Shown here: in pieces, positions 47,310 through 57,772 of the stretch
Numbering within the stretch: position 1 is the stretch's first letter
Layout of the letters: the number at the start of each line of letters is the position of its first letter
Assembly: GCF_019112545.1 (NCBI RefSeq)
Contig: NW_025064893.1
Coordinates: 751,221 to 815,220, forward strand
Origin: Guyanagaster necrorhizus
Lineage: Eukaryota > Basidiomycota > Agaricomycetes > Agaricales > Physalacriaceae
Reading direction: 5' to 3'
Length of the DNA: 64,000 nt
Made by a program: the position numbers and the translations under genes
The notes under the pieces: generated by a model
What the model was told of the DNA's origin: nothing
The model's input: only the letters and a program-made list of their open reading frames with translations
Databases searched by the model: none

Positions 47310-49151
47310 CTACTTGGCCTCGCCTTTTACCTCCTCAGGCTTGTCTTCTGACCTGAGGTCTTGGTCCTCCTTTATTAGTTCAGCAATCTGCACTCGAATT
47401 TCCTCCTGGGTGCATTTATTCTTCTTCTGGAGGCAGTTTTGTGCCATGTGACCCTTCTAGCCACAATTGAAACACTTTTCCCTCTTCTTGAGGTGATCCA
47501 TGTCTATTGGCTGACCTGTTCTGGTAAATGTTGTGCCCATACCAGTTTGCTTCTCTCCAAAAGAAGTTGGAGTCAAGCTCCTGGGCTTGGTGGACATGGC
47601 AGGGGCAGAAGGCTTCAAGCCCTGTCCCTGGCTTCTATAAGTCCTGTATGCCAGAGTCATTGCTTCTGTCTTCTGTCATTGTCATTCCTTGTACATGGTG
47701 ATGATTCAGGCCTTCCATTCATCGTATCTGACAGGAATTCCTTGTTCGATGTCAGAGATAGTGATGAGGTAATGAGATAGCAGGCCTATCTTCATATATT
47801 CAACCATTCATCTGAAGTCAGCAACATTGTCACAGACTCCGGCAAGTCATCCAAGTTGTTCCAACTTATCAAAGTAATTGGTGGCAGCCTTGCCAGCCAT
47901 CTTGTACTCCTTCATCTTCTGTTTGTGGACTTCTTGAATGGCCAGGTCTGTGAATTTGTTGACAATCATTTGTTTGAATACTGGCCATGAGGAGTATCAG
48001 TGATGAGTTCTTATAGTGGACCAGAACATCAGAGAGATCAGAACTCATCAGGTCTTTGTCTTGTTGGCCATATGAGTGACTGCAAATGTGACTTTGTATA
48101 TGTTGGCAAGGAAATATAGTGTAAATACTTGAAAGTACTGGTCGCAGTCAACCAGGAATCGATCAATATCATCAGAGGCACCTCGGAAGAGTTTGGGCTC
48201 TGCTACCAGAATAGGTTTGACATTAAGGATTTGGGCCCCCACATCAAGGGTGGGCATCAGGTTAGGCCACCCTCCAGAGAGCAGTCCTGCCCATCTGCTC
48301 GGAGGTCCTGGAAAGGAATGGAGGGAGCTGTTATCAGCGATAGGACTTCCCAGTGGAGAAACTGTTTTCCGTATGATCTGCCCATTCCTGATGATCCAGC
48401 CCTGGGCAAATGCCATAGAATCATCTTCTGTAGGGGCCAGTTCAGCAGGTTCAGAGTCCTTGCTGCCCTCGGCTTCATCTGGTGGTGGCTGCCTGGCAAA
48501 TAGTCATTGAACTGGGATTCACCATAGGTTTGAGTAATAGCTACTTGGCTTAGGTCGGTATTGGGAAAGCTGAGATGCCATGCTGCAAATGGTAGAGGTG
48601 GTGAATGAGTATCTTGATAATATTGTTCAGATAGTGGGTGCTATATTGGCTAGCTGACTTGGCACAATACTTGGCATCCATGGCCTCAGCATCATGCTGT
48701 ACTTTGGCCTGTATGGTGGTAACGTCTGCATCTGATATCCTAAATATCTTTTATTATAAATAAAAATAGCCCATTCAGTGGCTGCATATTGTAAAATCTC
48801 TGTATGCTCAATATAGTTAGCAGAGAGGTACCTTTATCTCATGGGCGACACCAACCAGGTGTCATCCATCTATAATGTCATCATTCCCTCCTGGAACAAC
48901 TCCATGAAGTCTTTTTTCTGTGCTTCTCATGCTAACTCCCTCTGCTTCTGTTCATGTGTATTGATGTTCCATGAGCTGTCTCAGTCAGTTGGAGGGTTTG
49001 CAACTTCCTTGTCATGATCCTCCTCTCCCTTGTCATCTGTGTCCCCACTGGTGGTCTTGCTGTCTGCATCCCCCTTGAGGAGAGAACTGGCATATGTGTC
49101 ATAGATCTCCAGGATGGCCATGCTGGGGCTGCATGCTGGGTCTGGCATCAT
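47310..49151 (-). pseudogene. gag: gag of element F
   Basis: Starts at ATG 49151 in the DLDSMMPD context shared with G. It has an acidic stretch DDKGEEDHDKE and the capsid-like block at 48200-48050 with LFRGASDDIDRFLVDCDQYF. The knuckle starts KCFNCG at about 47470, followed by TAG for Gln and KGHMAQNC. The stop is TAG 47312-47310. It is closest to G's gag (both have DCDQYFQVF) and clearly distinct from the short-LTR subfamily. Broken by many stops. Confidence 0.82.
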
Positions 49152-50511
49152 TGAGTCTAAGTCAAGGAGTAGGCTGCCACTCAGGCTGCTCTGGCAGCTT
49201 CTCAATGCTTGTTGCTGCTGGCACTATTGCTCTGCAATACTGGCAGAAGTTTCTGTAAAACTTCAGATTGAGGAAGAGAGCTGTGAAACTTCCATCGAGG
49301 AACCTCTTGAGGTCACCAGTTGGGTCGATACTCTCATCATCCCCTCCGATCATATCTCTCTCTGCTGAGATTTCATCTCCTCAGACTGGAATGTCATCTG
49401 TCTCTGCAATGGTATCAGTTCTATAAGATAGCAGACAGTTGTCATCAAGGTTTAGCTGGGCCTCTTCCTTGACAGGGTCTGCCTAGGGGTCAAACTCAAT
49501 AGTGAGAGTGGCAGGTTCCTGGAAGAGTGAGTCAGGGGTGGTAGTTCTGACAAGAGTGTCAGTGTAGCTTCTCTCTTCCATCCTTCTTTGCTTCTCCACC
49601 ACTTGTGCTCAGAGGTAATGCCCAAAGAGGGTGTTCTCCCTTGTGATCTCATTGTTGATGCATGCCTGCTCCTCTCTGTGTTCAGAAACATGATAGGTGC
49701 ATCGAATTTGGTCCTCTCTGAGGAGGACCATAGCAGCAGGGTTAGCTGGTCATGTTCCCACTGGTACTGTTCATGTGCCTTCTGTTTGGCTAATATGACT
49801 GCGAGCTGGACTGTGCTCTATCCAGTTGGCTTCAATGGCAGCGGCCTGCCACCAGTAGTGCTCATTGCTGTTGTCAGGCCAATACTGGTTGTTTCTTGTT
49901 CTGGCTCTGCTGCTAGTTCTTCTGTTGTTTGTGGATATAGTAGATTGAGACCCATGGCCCCTGGAACCTCAGGTCTCTCAAGTCATCCATAGGGCATCCA
50001 GAGAGTCTCTGGCATGATGTTCAATGCCAGTGCTGGAGGCAGGGGTTGCTATCCTGATTGCTGAGATACTGTGCTGGAGGGATGGAATAAAGGTGTCAGA
50101 TGTGGGTCGTTGAAACCCTGTAGCCTAAGAGTTTTCAGAGTCTCAGACAACTGCTGTCAGGGGTCATGGGGGGTATGTGTGCTGCTGGTGCTGCTCCTCT
50201 TCTTTCCTAAAACATTTCTGAGTCGAGCTCTCAGAGATGTTTTCAGGGTCTGTTCCTTCTGTGGGTCGGAAGAACTGTCAGGCAGAGGCAGGGATGTTAT
50301 GGAGGGGGAGGTCTGGTGTGACATTTCAGAGGATGGTTCAAATATATTGGAATTCGTGATAGTGCCTGATTGTCTAAGCTATGATTGATTGGCATCTATA
50401 GCACAGCTGTATGATCACCAATAGACCAATCAAGATTCCTATAATAGATGCCAGGAGTTTGAAGAACTCATGAGTAAAGTTTGGATCAGAAGAATTAAGG
50501 GTGGGTGGTAT
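49033..50511 (-). pseudogene. ORF1 of element F (start codon ATA)
   Basis: Aligned start codon at 50511-50509 is ATA, one G-to-A change from ATG; end TGA 49035-49033; 493 codons in the -1 frame relative to gag. Leader, then LLASIIGILIGLLVIIQLC as predicted membrane helix, then YRCQSI and a His/Tyr-rich basic segment, then NVTPDLPLHNIP. The C-terminal block LKRFLDGSFTALFLNLKF followed by YRNFCQYCRAIV (about 49310-49250) is nearly the same as G's. Function unknown. Confidence 0.65.
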
Positions 50512-50553
50512 TCAGTTCCTCAGCACAATTGGGCTTGAGGAAGAGAAGCTAGA

Positions 50554-50566
50554 AGCTTCGAGCTAA
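50554..50566 (-). promoter_or_regulatory. Self-priming primer-binding site of element F (CpG intact)
   Basis: On the minus strand it is TTAGCTCGAAGCT, a perfect 13/13 complement of the LTR 13-mer at 50735-50723, AGCTTCGAGCTAA. Both members keep the central CpG, so this pair probably shows the ancestral form. Confidence 0.7.
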
Positions 50567-50567
50567 T

Positions 50568-51085
50568 TGTTAAGCCCAAACTCCATATAACTATCAACAC
50601 ATGATAAACAGTTCAGAACCTTGCACTTCGGGTTAGACTGACTGAGTTCACTGATGTGTCAATAGAGGTGTGTGGTCAAGGCAGTTACAAGTCACTCAAG
50701 ATAGAATGATAGAGAATAAACTTTAGCTCGAAGCTGAGGTATTACAGCAAGAGCTATGCTACTTAAATACTGTTCTGTTATCTAACTATTAATAGGCTTT
50801 CATAAAAGATATTGTCTGCTGTAAAGCTGTTACCCCCTGCTGTTGCTGGGCTCTCCACAAAAGCTGTTATCCTGCTGTTGTGCTGTTACTGCTGCACTGC
50901 AGTTGGGGAACAAAAGGAGTATTGTCTCTCCCTTCATAGTGCACAGCAATGATAAGACAATGACTGACTGGGATTGCTGAGCTAAGCATTCCCACAGTCC
51001 TAAGTGCTGGCCTAAGCACTCTGACTAAGCAAAGATAGGGGTCACTTTCAAAAGAAAAGAAAAGAAAATAGGAAAAATCATAACA
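50568..51085 (-). repeat. 5' LTR of element F
   Basis: 518 bp, TGTTAAGCCC to ATCATAACA, followed by the target duplication tatac. It is highly similar to 25934-26451 and to the solo LTR at 122-639. Confidence 0.95.
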
Positions 51086-52900
51086 TATACCAGTCAAGTT
51101 GAAAGACTATCATCATCTGATCATTCAACCCAATCTCCAGCATCATTCTCTTTCCTGATCTCACTACTCATATACTTTGCTTTCAAACTTCAATAAGTAG
51201 AAGATGATCCAATATAGGCTGAATCTACTGGCACTCATAGTAAAATATATGCTATAGACCTCAAAGTATGCTTTACACTGGTTGAAGAACTGGTTGAGGT
51301 CCAAGCTCTTGCTCTTGCATGCCAGAGATTCTCTGACAATTGTGAATTTGAGATTGCTCCACAGATCTATGCTCTCAGACTGTCAGAGAGATGAAATGTC
51401 AGCTGATGGCCTGCTTGATTTGAGTGGTAGAACCAAGTTCTAGAGTCAGAGCAGTGATCATAATTGTCTGTTATAATACAGTCCTTGTGGCAACAGTGCC
51501 ACTGATGAGACTGATGCATCTTCTAATCTGATATCAGTAAAGAAGCCACTCAGAAATAGCAGCAATAACTCAGAATACTCATAGAAAGAGTTTCAGCTAC
51601 TCCAGCTATGTTGACTTCCTACAATCAATAGTGGCCAATGCAATATTTAAAATAGTGATATATAGGAATCTGCTACTTCAAAGTGCTGTCTTTCTTTCTT
51701 AGTTTTAATAGCCTCTTATACATGCATATATATTCACATTTCATCAATAAACTGTTGGTTGAATGGGACTACAGTTGACTATCTTGCAATGCATACAGTC
51801 AGAAGACACTAAAACTGTATGCATTTATAGATTTATGCAGAACCAAATTAGTATGTGTTGTGACATATGACTTATGTGACAATATTGTTTATTGCATTAG
51901 TCATGATCTCATCTCAAAGCTGCATATTTTGATACCAGAATGCAACAGCATGCTCCACATCAGATCAGGTGACAATGTGAGACTTTTTGAATGACAGCAT
52001 ATTAGAGTTCTCATTTGCATGCTGTTTGATTTTTGTATGAAATGCCAGTTTCTGTAAAAGAGTTGGCTGTGTAAAAAGCAGTGCATCTTCCTTTTGGTTT
52101 GCAAAATGTGCCACAATATCAGCATGTTGATAGAAAAGATAGTCATCAACATGTTTGAATACTACAAGCCAGTCTCCTGTTGTGAGATACAGGTGAGAGA
52201 TCTGCTTTAGAGGCTAAGCTAATAATGTGTAAGTTAAAACTTTTTCCTTTTATTTTATGCACTCATATGAATTTTCAGATTTAGCATGTAGTTTTCATAT
52301 TGGTTCAGAAGGCATGTTTATAGAGATATAGGCTGCACTGCTTTATAATAATTTTTTTTATATTTGTTATAGTCTATACAAACAAATTATGTTTTTTATT
52401 GTTCTAATATATACACAATATCATATCAGCTTACTACAATTTTGGATCTGATAATGTATATTCCTAACTAGAACTATATGTATTATGAAATATACATTTC
52501 TAGCTTATTCCCTGCTCTCTGACTGTGTTCCAGCCCAATCTGTATGCAAAGTCAGATTTATGCATTTTGATATCATGCATTGTGAGATAGTCAACTGTAT
52601 ACTACTGTATCTTTTTCCTTCCTCTAAAGCTATCCACTGTGCATCAGCTATCTGAGTATGCCTTATTCACCAATAGTGTGCTCTCAGATTCTTCAGTCAT
52701 TTCTTATCACCACTCTATGACATACTTGTATCCTCTTCTCAGAATCTGAAGGTTGTCATTCTTTGTTTCAAAGAAATAGAGCTCTATCCTCTCAGTGCTG
52801 TATGTATTAAGTCAGTGGATGAGCTTATTGATGATGTTCTGCTTGATGATTTTGACTCACTGAATGCTGGTAGTACTCATTATACTCTGATTTTAAGTAT
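51086..52900. other. Unclassified host sequence right of F, with weak coding remnant
   Basis: Continuation of the sequence interrupted by F. From 51091 the plus strand reads TSQVERLSSSDHSTQSP and, at about 51240-51390, IYAIDLKVCFTLVEELVEV and LALACQRFSDNCEFEIA with few stops, which looks like decayed coding sequence. From about 51470 to 52900 it is AT-rich with frequent stops in every frame. No RNA gene or recognisable domain seen. Confidence 0.35.
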
Positions 52901-53200
52901 GCAGTGACTAGCTAATTCAAGAAGAATGCAGAGATAAACTCTGACAGATCAAGTGAAAGGCACTGAGACAAGCTAACTATGAAGATGCTAAAGTGTTTCT
53001 CATGAGACAGCTAATAGATACAAATGCTCTTTGCAATAAGAGAAGATATTTCAATTATGGAAAAAAGAGACATATATTTCACACATGTCTAAAACTCTAT
53101 TATCCACATACTCCATATATCATCTAAGACACTTCAAAAGCAGGTAATGCAGTAGCATCTCAAAGAATTTGAGAGATAAAGCTCTCTGATAAAGAATAGT
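52901..53200 (+). pseudogene. gag remnant of another retroelement (Y) with decayed CCHC knuckle
   Basis: One frame reads IQEECRDKL, KALRQANYEDAKVFLMRQ and LIDTNALCNKR, then a 14-residue segment spaced exactly like a CCHC zinc knuckle: YFNYGKKRHIFHTC. The first two Cys positions are Tyr (TGY to TAT, G-to-A) while His and the last Cys remain. The flanking sequence differs from the gag of elements A-H, so it is a different family. It is cut at 53291 by element D. Confidence 0.5.
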
Positions 53201-53290
53201 TGAAACTTAGTAATATATACTAAGAAGAGCAAGCTGCCAAAAAGGTGTACAATGAATTGAACTAAGCAAAGACAGCTGAACTCCAGGAAG

Positions 53291-53735
53291 TATTAGATCT
53301 AACTGGCATATGACTTGAACATGTGATAAACTAGTGCTGTATTGTGTTTATATAGTCATGCTAGAGTTCATTAAGTGTGCTCTAATAGGTGAAGTGCTTT
53401 AAGGCTAGAGACAGGCTAGGCTTGAGAGAAAATAGTGTGAGATAAACTTATAGCTTGAAGCTGGACTACTATAGTGAGAGCTATCCTACTTATATACTGT
53501 TTGACTTATAATAAATATAACTACCACCTATTATGCTATCTTACACTATGATACCAATGCTATCTGATCATCAGAGGTGAAACAATAGAAAATTATCTGT
53601 AGATGAGATGATCAAGTATAATGGTGCTCTGTCTGTTGTGATTATCTAATATTCTTATGCCCCTTGAGAAGGCATCCAGGATAAGATAGACACTGATAAA
53701 ATAAGAGAAAAAAAAGATATGGTGAAATTGTAACA
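53291..53735 (-). repeat. 3' LTR of element D
   Basis: 445 bp on the plus strand, TATTAGATCT to ATTGTAACA. The first bases are TATTAG where other copies have TGTTAG, a G-to-A change. The inner flank tcacctccttctttaag is the complement of a polypurine tract. Confidence 0.88.
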
Positions 53736-53769
53736 TCACCTCCTTCTTTAAGACTATTGTTTTGATGGG

Positions 53770-56700
53770 TCAATTGAGGGAAATTTCATAGTTGCAAATG
53801 GCATTGTCAGCATGCAGATCTTACTCATGAATCCATTGATTGGATTCTGGTCTGTTGCCCTTCCACTTGACTAAATAATAGATGACAGTGTAATTGCCAC
53901 TATTATATGCCCAAACTTTGTGCACTTTGTGGTTCAAAATTTTTTTAACTTCATAGTGTTTCTTGTCACTAGTAAGAATTGGTTCAGAGAGAGGCAGAGG
54001 TTGCTGATTAGAAAAGGCAGATGCAATATATAATATAAGCAGTATTTCATTGAAGATTGGGTGAACATGCTAGAAGTCAGGCAGTTTGAGATGGTATACA
54101 GAGGCACTGACTTTGATGACAACAAAGAAGGGTCTGGTGTGTTTGTCAGCCAGTTTATGTTTTGGCCAAGAAAGATGAAGGTTGCTGACATCTAGCCAGA
54201 CTTTGTCATTTCAGAAATATTTATGAGCAGCCCTTTAGTGCTTATCATATTGCTTTTTCATTTTGGCAGTGGCCTTTTGAAGAGCAGTGTGCATTTCAGT
54301 ATGTATTGTAGTTATTAGTTGTGCAAAATCAGATGATGCAGGGATAGTAGTATTGTGCTGGGTAGTGACTATAATATAGGGATGACATTTATGATTGACA
54401 AAAAAAAGGGTTTTGTTGGTGGCAGAGTGAACATGGTTGTTGTGTTGGAATGCAGCCAGAGCAAGCTATTTGGTCCAATCATCTTATCTATGATTAATAA
54501 ACATCCAAAGATACTTTTCAATTTTCTGATTAGCATGTTCAGTTTTCTCATCAGTCTGTGGATGATAGATGGTTGCTATGTTGCTTTGGATGTTAAGAAG
54601 ACAATAGGGATCATCCAGGAATTTAGAGACAAACTGCAGATCATGGTCCAAAATGATGATCTGAGGCATTCTATATTTTGCATAGACTTCATCATATAGG
54701 ATCTTTGCTCATCCTTCAGAAGACATTTCTATTGAGCATATGATCAGAATGATTGTTTTCAAGAATCAGTCCACAATGATGATAATGGCATCATAGCTAT
54801 TACACTCTGGAAGGCCAATGATTATATCAACTGAGATGTGGATCCAGGATTCCATAGGAGTTTTGTTAGGATAAAGTAGGGTGGCTCATGTCTGGATGCT
54901 TGATTTGGTTCACTGGCAAGTTTCACACCTCTTGACATACTTCTTGATGTCCTGTCTTATTTTCAGCCACCAGTACTCTTTTAGTACTAACTCCTTCATT
55001 TTTGTAATTCTTGAATATTCTGCTGTGATATGGTCATGAGACATAGCAATAATCTCTCTTCAGAGAGTATAATCATGTGAAATATAGATTCAGTTGTCAT
55101 AGTAAATCAGGTTTTCTGACCTAGTCATACCCTGCTCATGATTTATGAAAAGGGCAACTTGCTGGTCCTATAGTTCTGTTCATCATATCACACTCTTGAT
55201 CCACTTGTGGATCTTCTCCTCTGTCAGCATGATCATGGCTTAGAAATATTCCAGCTTCAAAAGTGTGACTCCTTTATTGTCCTTCTCTCTCTGGTTATGA
55301 TCAGATCTGCAACTCAACAGATCTATTTTCTTGTTTGTCATTCCTGCTTTATAGTGTAAAGTGTATTAATATTACACAAGCTTAGTGACCCAGTGGATCT
55401 GTCATTGGTTGAGCTTCTGTGGTGATCAGAAATAGCATAGGTTTTGATAGTTGGTCCAGATCTCAAAGGTGTGAATAGCACTGATCAAATAATGTCTTTA
55501 TTTAGCAAGAGCCAGCATGATGGCTAAAAGTTCTTTGTCATAAATCTTGTAATTACACTCAGTGGTGGATAATGCCTTCAAGATAAATACAACAGGTCAC
55601 TATTTTCCATCCTGTTTCTGTAAGAGCACTGCTATCACTCTTTCACTTGCATCAGCTTCAACTCAGAATCTCCTCTCCTCTATTGGTACTACAAGTATCA
55701 CACCTTCAGCTAGTCATCTCTTCAGGTCATCAAATGTAGATTGTTGAGCTATTCTCCAGGTTCAGTGAGTGTTTCTAGTGAGTTGGATCATGAGATGGAT
55801 AACCTTGCTATAGTCTCAGATAAACCAGCAGTAAAAGTTTGTAAATCCAAGAAATAACTGTAATTCTTTCTTTTTAGTTGGCATCAGCTACTCTATCACC
55901 TCTGTCACTTTGATAGAATCTATTTAGATGCTTTCTTTACTGATAATTACTCTGAGATACTCAGTTTCAAATACTTCAAACTCACACTTCTCAGCTTTGA
56001 GAAATAGCTTATGTTTCCTTATCAGCCCCAACACTTGTCAAACTAAGCATCAGTGTTTATCCTGATCCTTTGACATGATCAAGATGTTATCCAAATAGAT
56101 TGTGATCTTTTCAGTGGCAGTAAGATCTTTAAAGATGTCATTCATCATCCATTAAAAGGTTGTGGGTGAATTAGTTAGCCTAAAGAACATGACTGTGGAT
56201 TCAAAGAGCCTGTGGTTGGTTCAGAATGTAGCTTTCCATTCATCCTCCTCCTTAATCTGCACATTGTTGTATCTCTATCAGACATTGAGTTTGGAATAAT
56301 ATCAGGCACCATGCAACTTGTCCATCAATTCAGAAATAAGTAAGAGAGAGTAATGATTCTTGATCATCATCTCATTGAGCTTCTAGTAGTCTTAGACTGG
56401 TCAGAGTTTGCTGTCCTTCTTCTTTACAAAGAAGAAGAGTGATGCCATTAGAGACTTTGATGGCCTGATTCATCTGCTTGACAGATTCTCCTTCAGGAAT
56501 TTGTTTAATTTGATCTGTTCTAGCCTGCTGAAGTTGTACACCTTGCAATCAAGATTGGCACTGGTGTTTGGAATGAGTTTAATTGCATGGTCTCAAGGCT
56601 TCAGCTCTAATAGTTTGTCAAAGCTCTCTTTAATAAACAAGTCATAGAAGTTCTGCACCCACTCTAGCATCAATTCTTCAAATGTCTTGGCCTCCTTCTT

Positions 56701-57284
56701 TTCATTTGCCCTTGCTGCCAGATCATTGGCATAATGCATTGCTTGGACATGGATCACTTGGTCTATGTCTATGGCTAGTATCATTTCCTCATCTTTTATT
56801 TTCTCATCTCAGCAGTCCTCCAGATCTTTGTCAGACAATCCAAAGGGTACTTTTTGACAGCAGCATCATACAAAGATGATCTGACCTGTCTTTCAATTGA
56901 CCAACAGATTATGCCATGTGAGCCAGTCATGACCAAGAAAGATCTCTTTGGATCTCAAGTCAGTCACAGCTAAATTGATCTATTCTACATGATCTTTAAT
57001 CACTAGTTGGAGTTCAACAAACTTCATGATCAAACTGGCTTGGTTTTTAGTGCTATTGGCATTATAAACAGGAATCAGCTCTGCTATGACTTGAGTTGAA
57101 AGATGGTGCTTGATGATAAAAGCACAATTGATGGAACTTTCAGTATAGCCACTGTCAATCAGAGTATTGACAGTGTGCATAGACCAGCTAATTAGAGTTT
57201 CAATTTGTACCTTTATTGTCAAGTCCCTTCTAGTGGTCTTTTGTTGCCAAATATATTTCTTGAATCCTCTCAGCTCATCCAATC
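53770..57284 (-). pseudogene. pol: pol of element D
   Basis: The protease motif at about 57150 reads DSGYTESSIN, with Cys to Tyr and Gly to Glu, both G-to-A. RT runs about 56530-55830; its active site is YLDN (56097-56086), with the second catalytic Asp changed to Asn. RNase H lies at about 55720-55480, the integrase finger and core at about 55040-54480 (MPQIIILDHDLQFVSKF), the GPY-like module at about 54170. The chromodomain ends at TGA 53772-53770 after EISLN. The N-terminal linker stops at the E insertion. Confidence 0.87.
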
Positions 57285-57716
57285 TATTACGATTTTTCTC
57301 TTTTATTGTCTTCTCACCCCTATTTATACTTAGTAAGAAGGCACAAGACCATGGGAGAGCTTAGTCAGCACAACTAACTCATCCATCAGTCTACTCAACA
57401 ATCAGCCCAACGATGCACAAGCATCTCTTTTATGTATGGTAACAATGCTCAAGGACAATAGGCACCATGGACACAGACATACACAATAGGTAGCGATATA
57501 ATTAGGAACATCTGTACAAGTATTTAAGACCAATGCTCTTGCTGGCATACCCCAGCTTCAAGCTAAAGTTTATACACACTCATTCTACTTTCGAGCTACT
57601 CTATATGCCTTGAAACACAGTGGACTGTCACTGCATAGACTCTGATAGAAGGCTCAAACACAAAGCCATATTAGTTTATCACGTGTCAGTCTGTCACATG
57701 TTGCTTGAGCCTAACA
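57285..57716 (+). repeat. 5' LTR of element E
   Basis: 432 bp, TATTACGATT (TGTTACG with one G-to-A) to GCCTAACA. The upstream flank caatc (57280-57284) should recur after E's 3' end, which is outside the window. Confidence 0.92.
57521..57566 (+). promoter_or_regulatory. LTR core promoter and presumed RNA start of element E
   Basis: TATTTAAG at 57521-57528, then AGCTTCAAGCTAA at 57554-57566, 33 nt from the start of the box. The 13-mer matches the primer site at 57718-57730 perfectly, marking the probable transcript 5' end. Confidence 0.6.
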
Positions 57717-57717
57717 A

Positions 57718-57730
57718 TTAGCTTGAAGCT
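57718..57730 (+). promoter_or_regulatory. Self-priming primer-binding site of element E
   Basis: TTAGCTTGAAGCT, one base after the LTR, is the exact reverse complement of 57554-57566. Compared with G, both members of the pair differ at the central CpG, so pairing is kept. Confidence 0.7.
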
Positions 57731-57772
57731 TCTACCTTCCCTTTCTCAAGCCCAATTGTGCTGAGAAACTGA

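Larger units (their letters stand above)
25934..51085 (-). mobile_element. Element F: Ty3/gypsy chromovirus containing G and H
   Basis: 518-bp LTRs at 25934-26451 and 50568-51085, with an exact target duplication tatac at 25929-25933 and 51086-51090. On the minus strand it runs ORF1, gag, pol. Element G (27657-44180) splits pol inside the integrase core. Deleting G and its duplicated aaatt restores the integrase frame across the junction. Long-LTR subfamily. The chain F-G-H gives three nested insertion generations. Confidence 0.96.
53291..57284 (-). mobile_element. Element D: Ty3/gypsy chromovirus, interrupted by E
   Basis: The 3' LTR and pol from chromodomain back to the pre-protease linker are present on the minus strand. 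Element E's 5' LTR begins at 57285, so D's protease-proximal linker, gag, ORF1 and 5' LTR must lie beyond E, outside the window. The preceding five bases ggaag (53286-53290) would be the left target duplication. Strong CpG loss. Confidence 0.9.

Noticed and set aside
53291..57284. Idea that D is a solo or truncated fragment created by deletion
   Set aside because: D ends exactly at E's 5' LTR, so simple interruption by E explains it; the missing part should be beyond the window.
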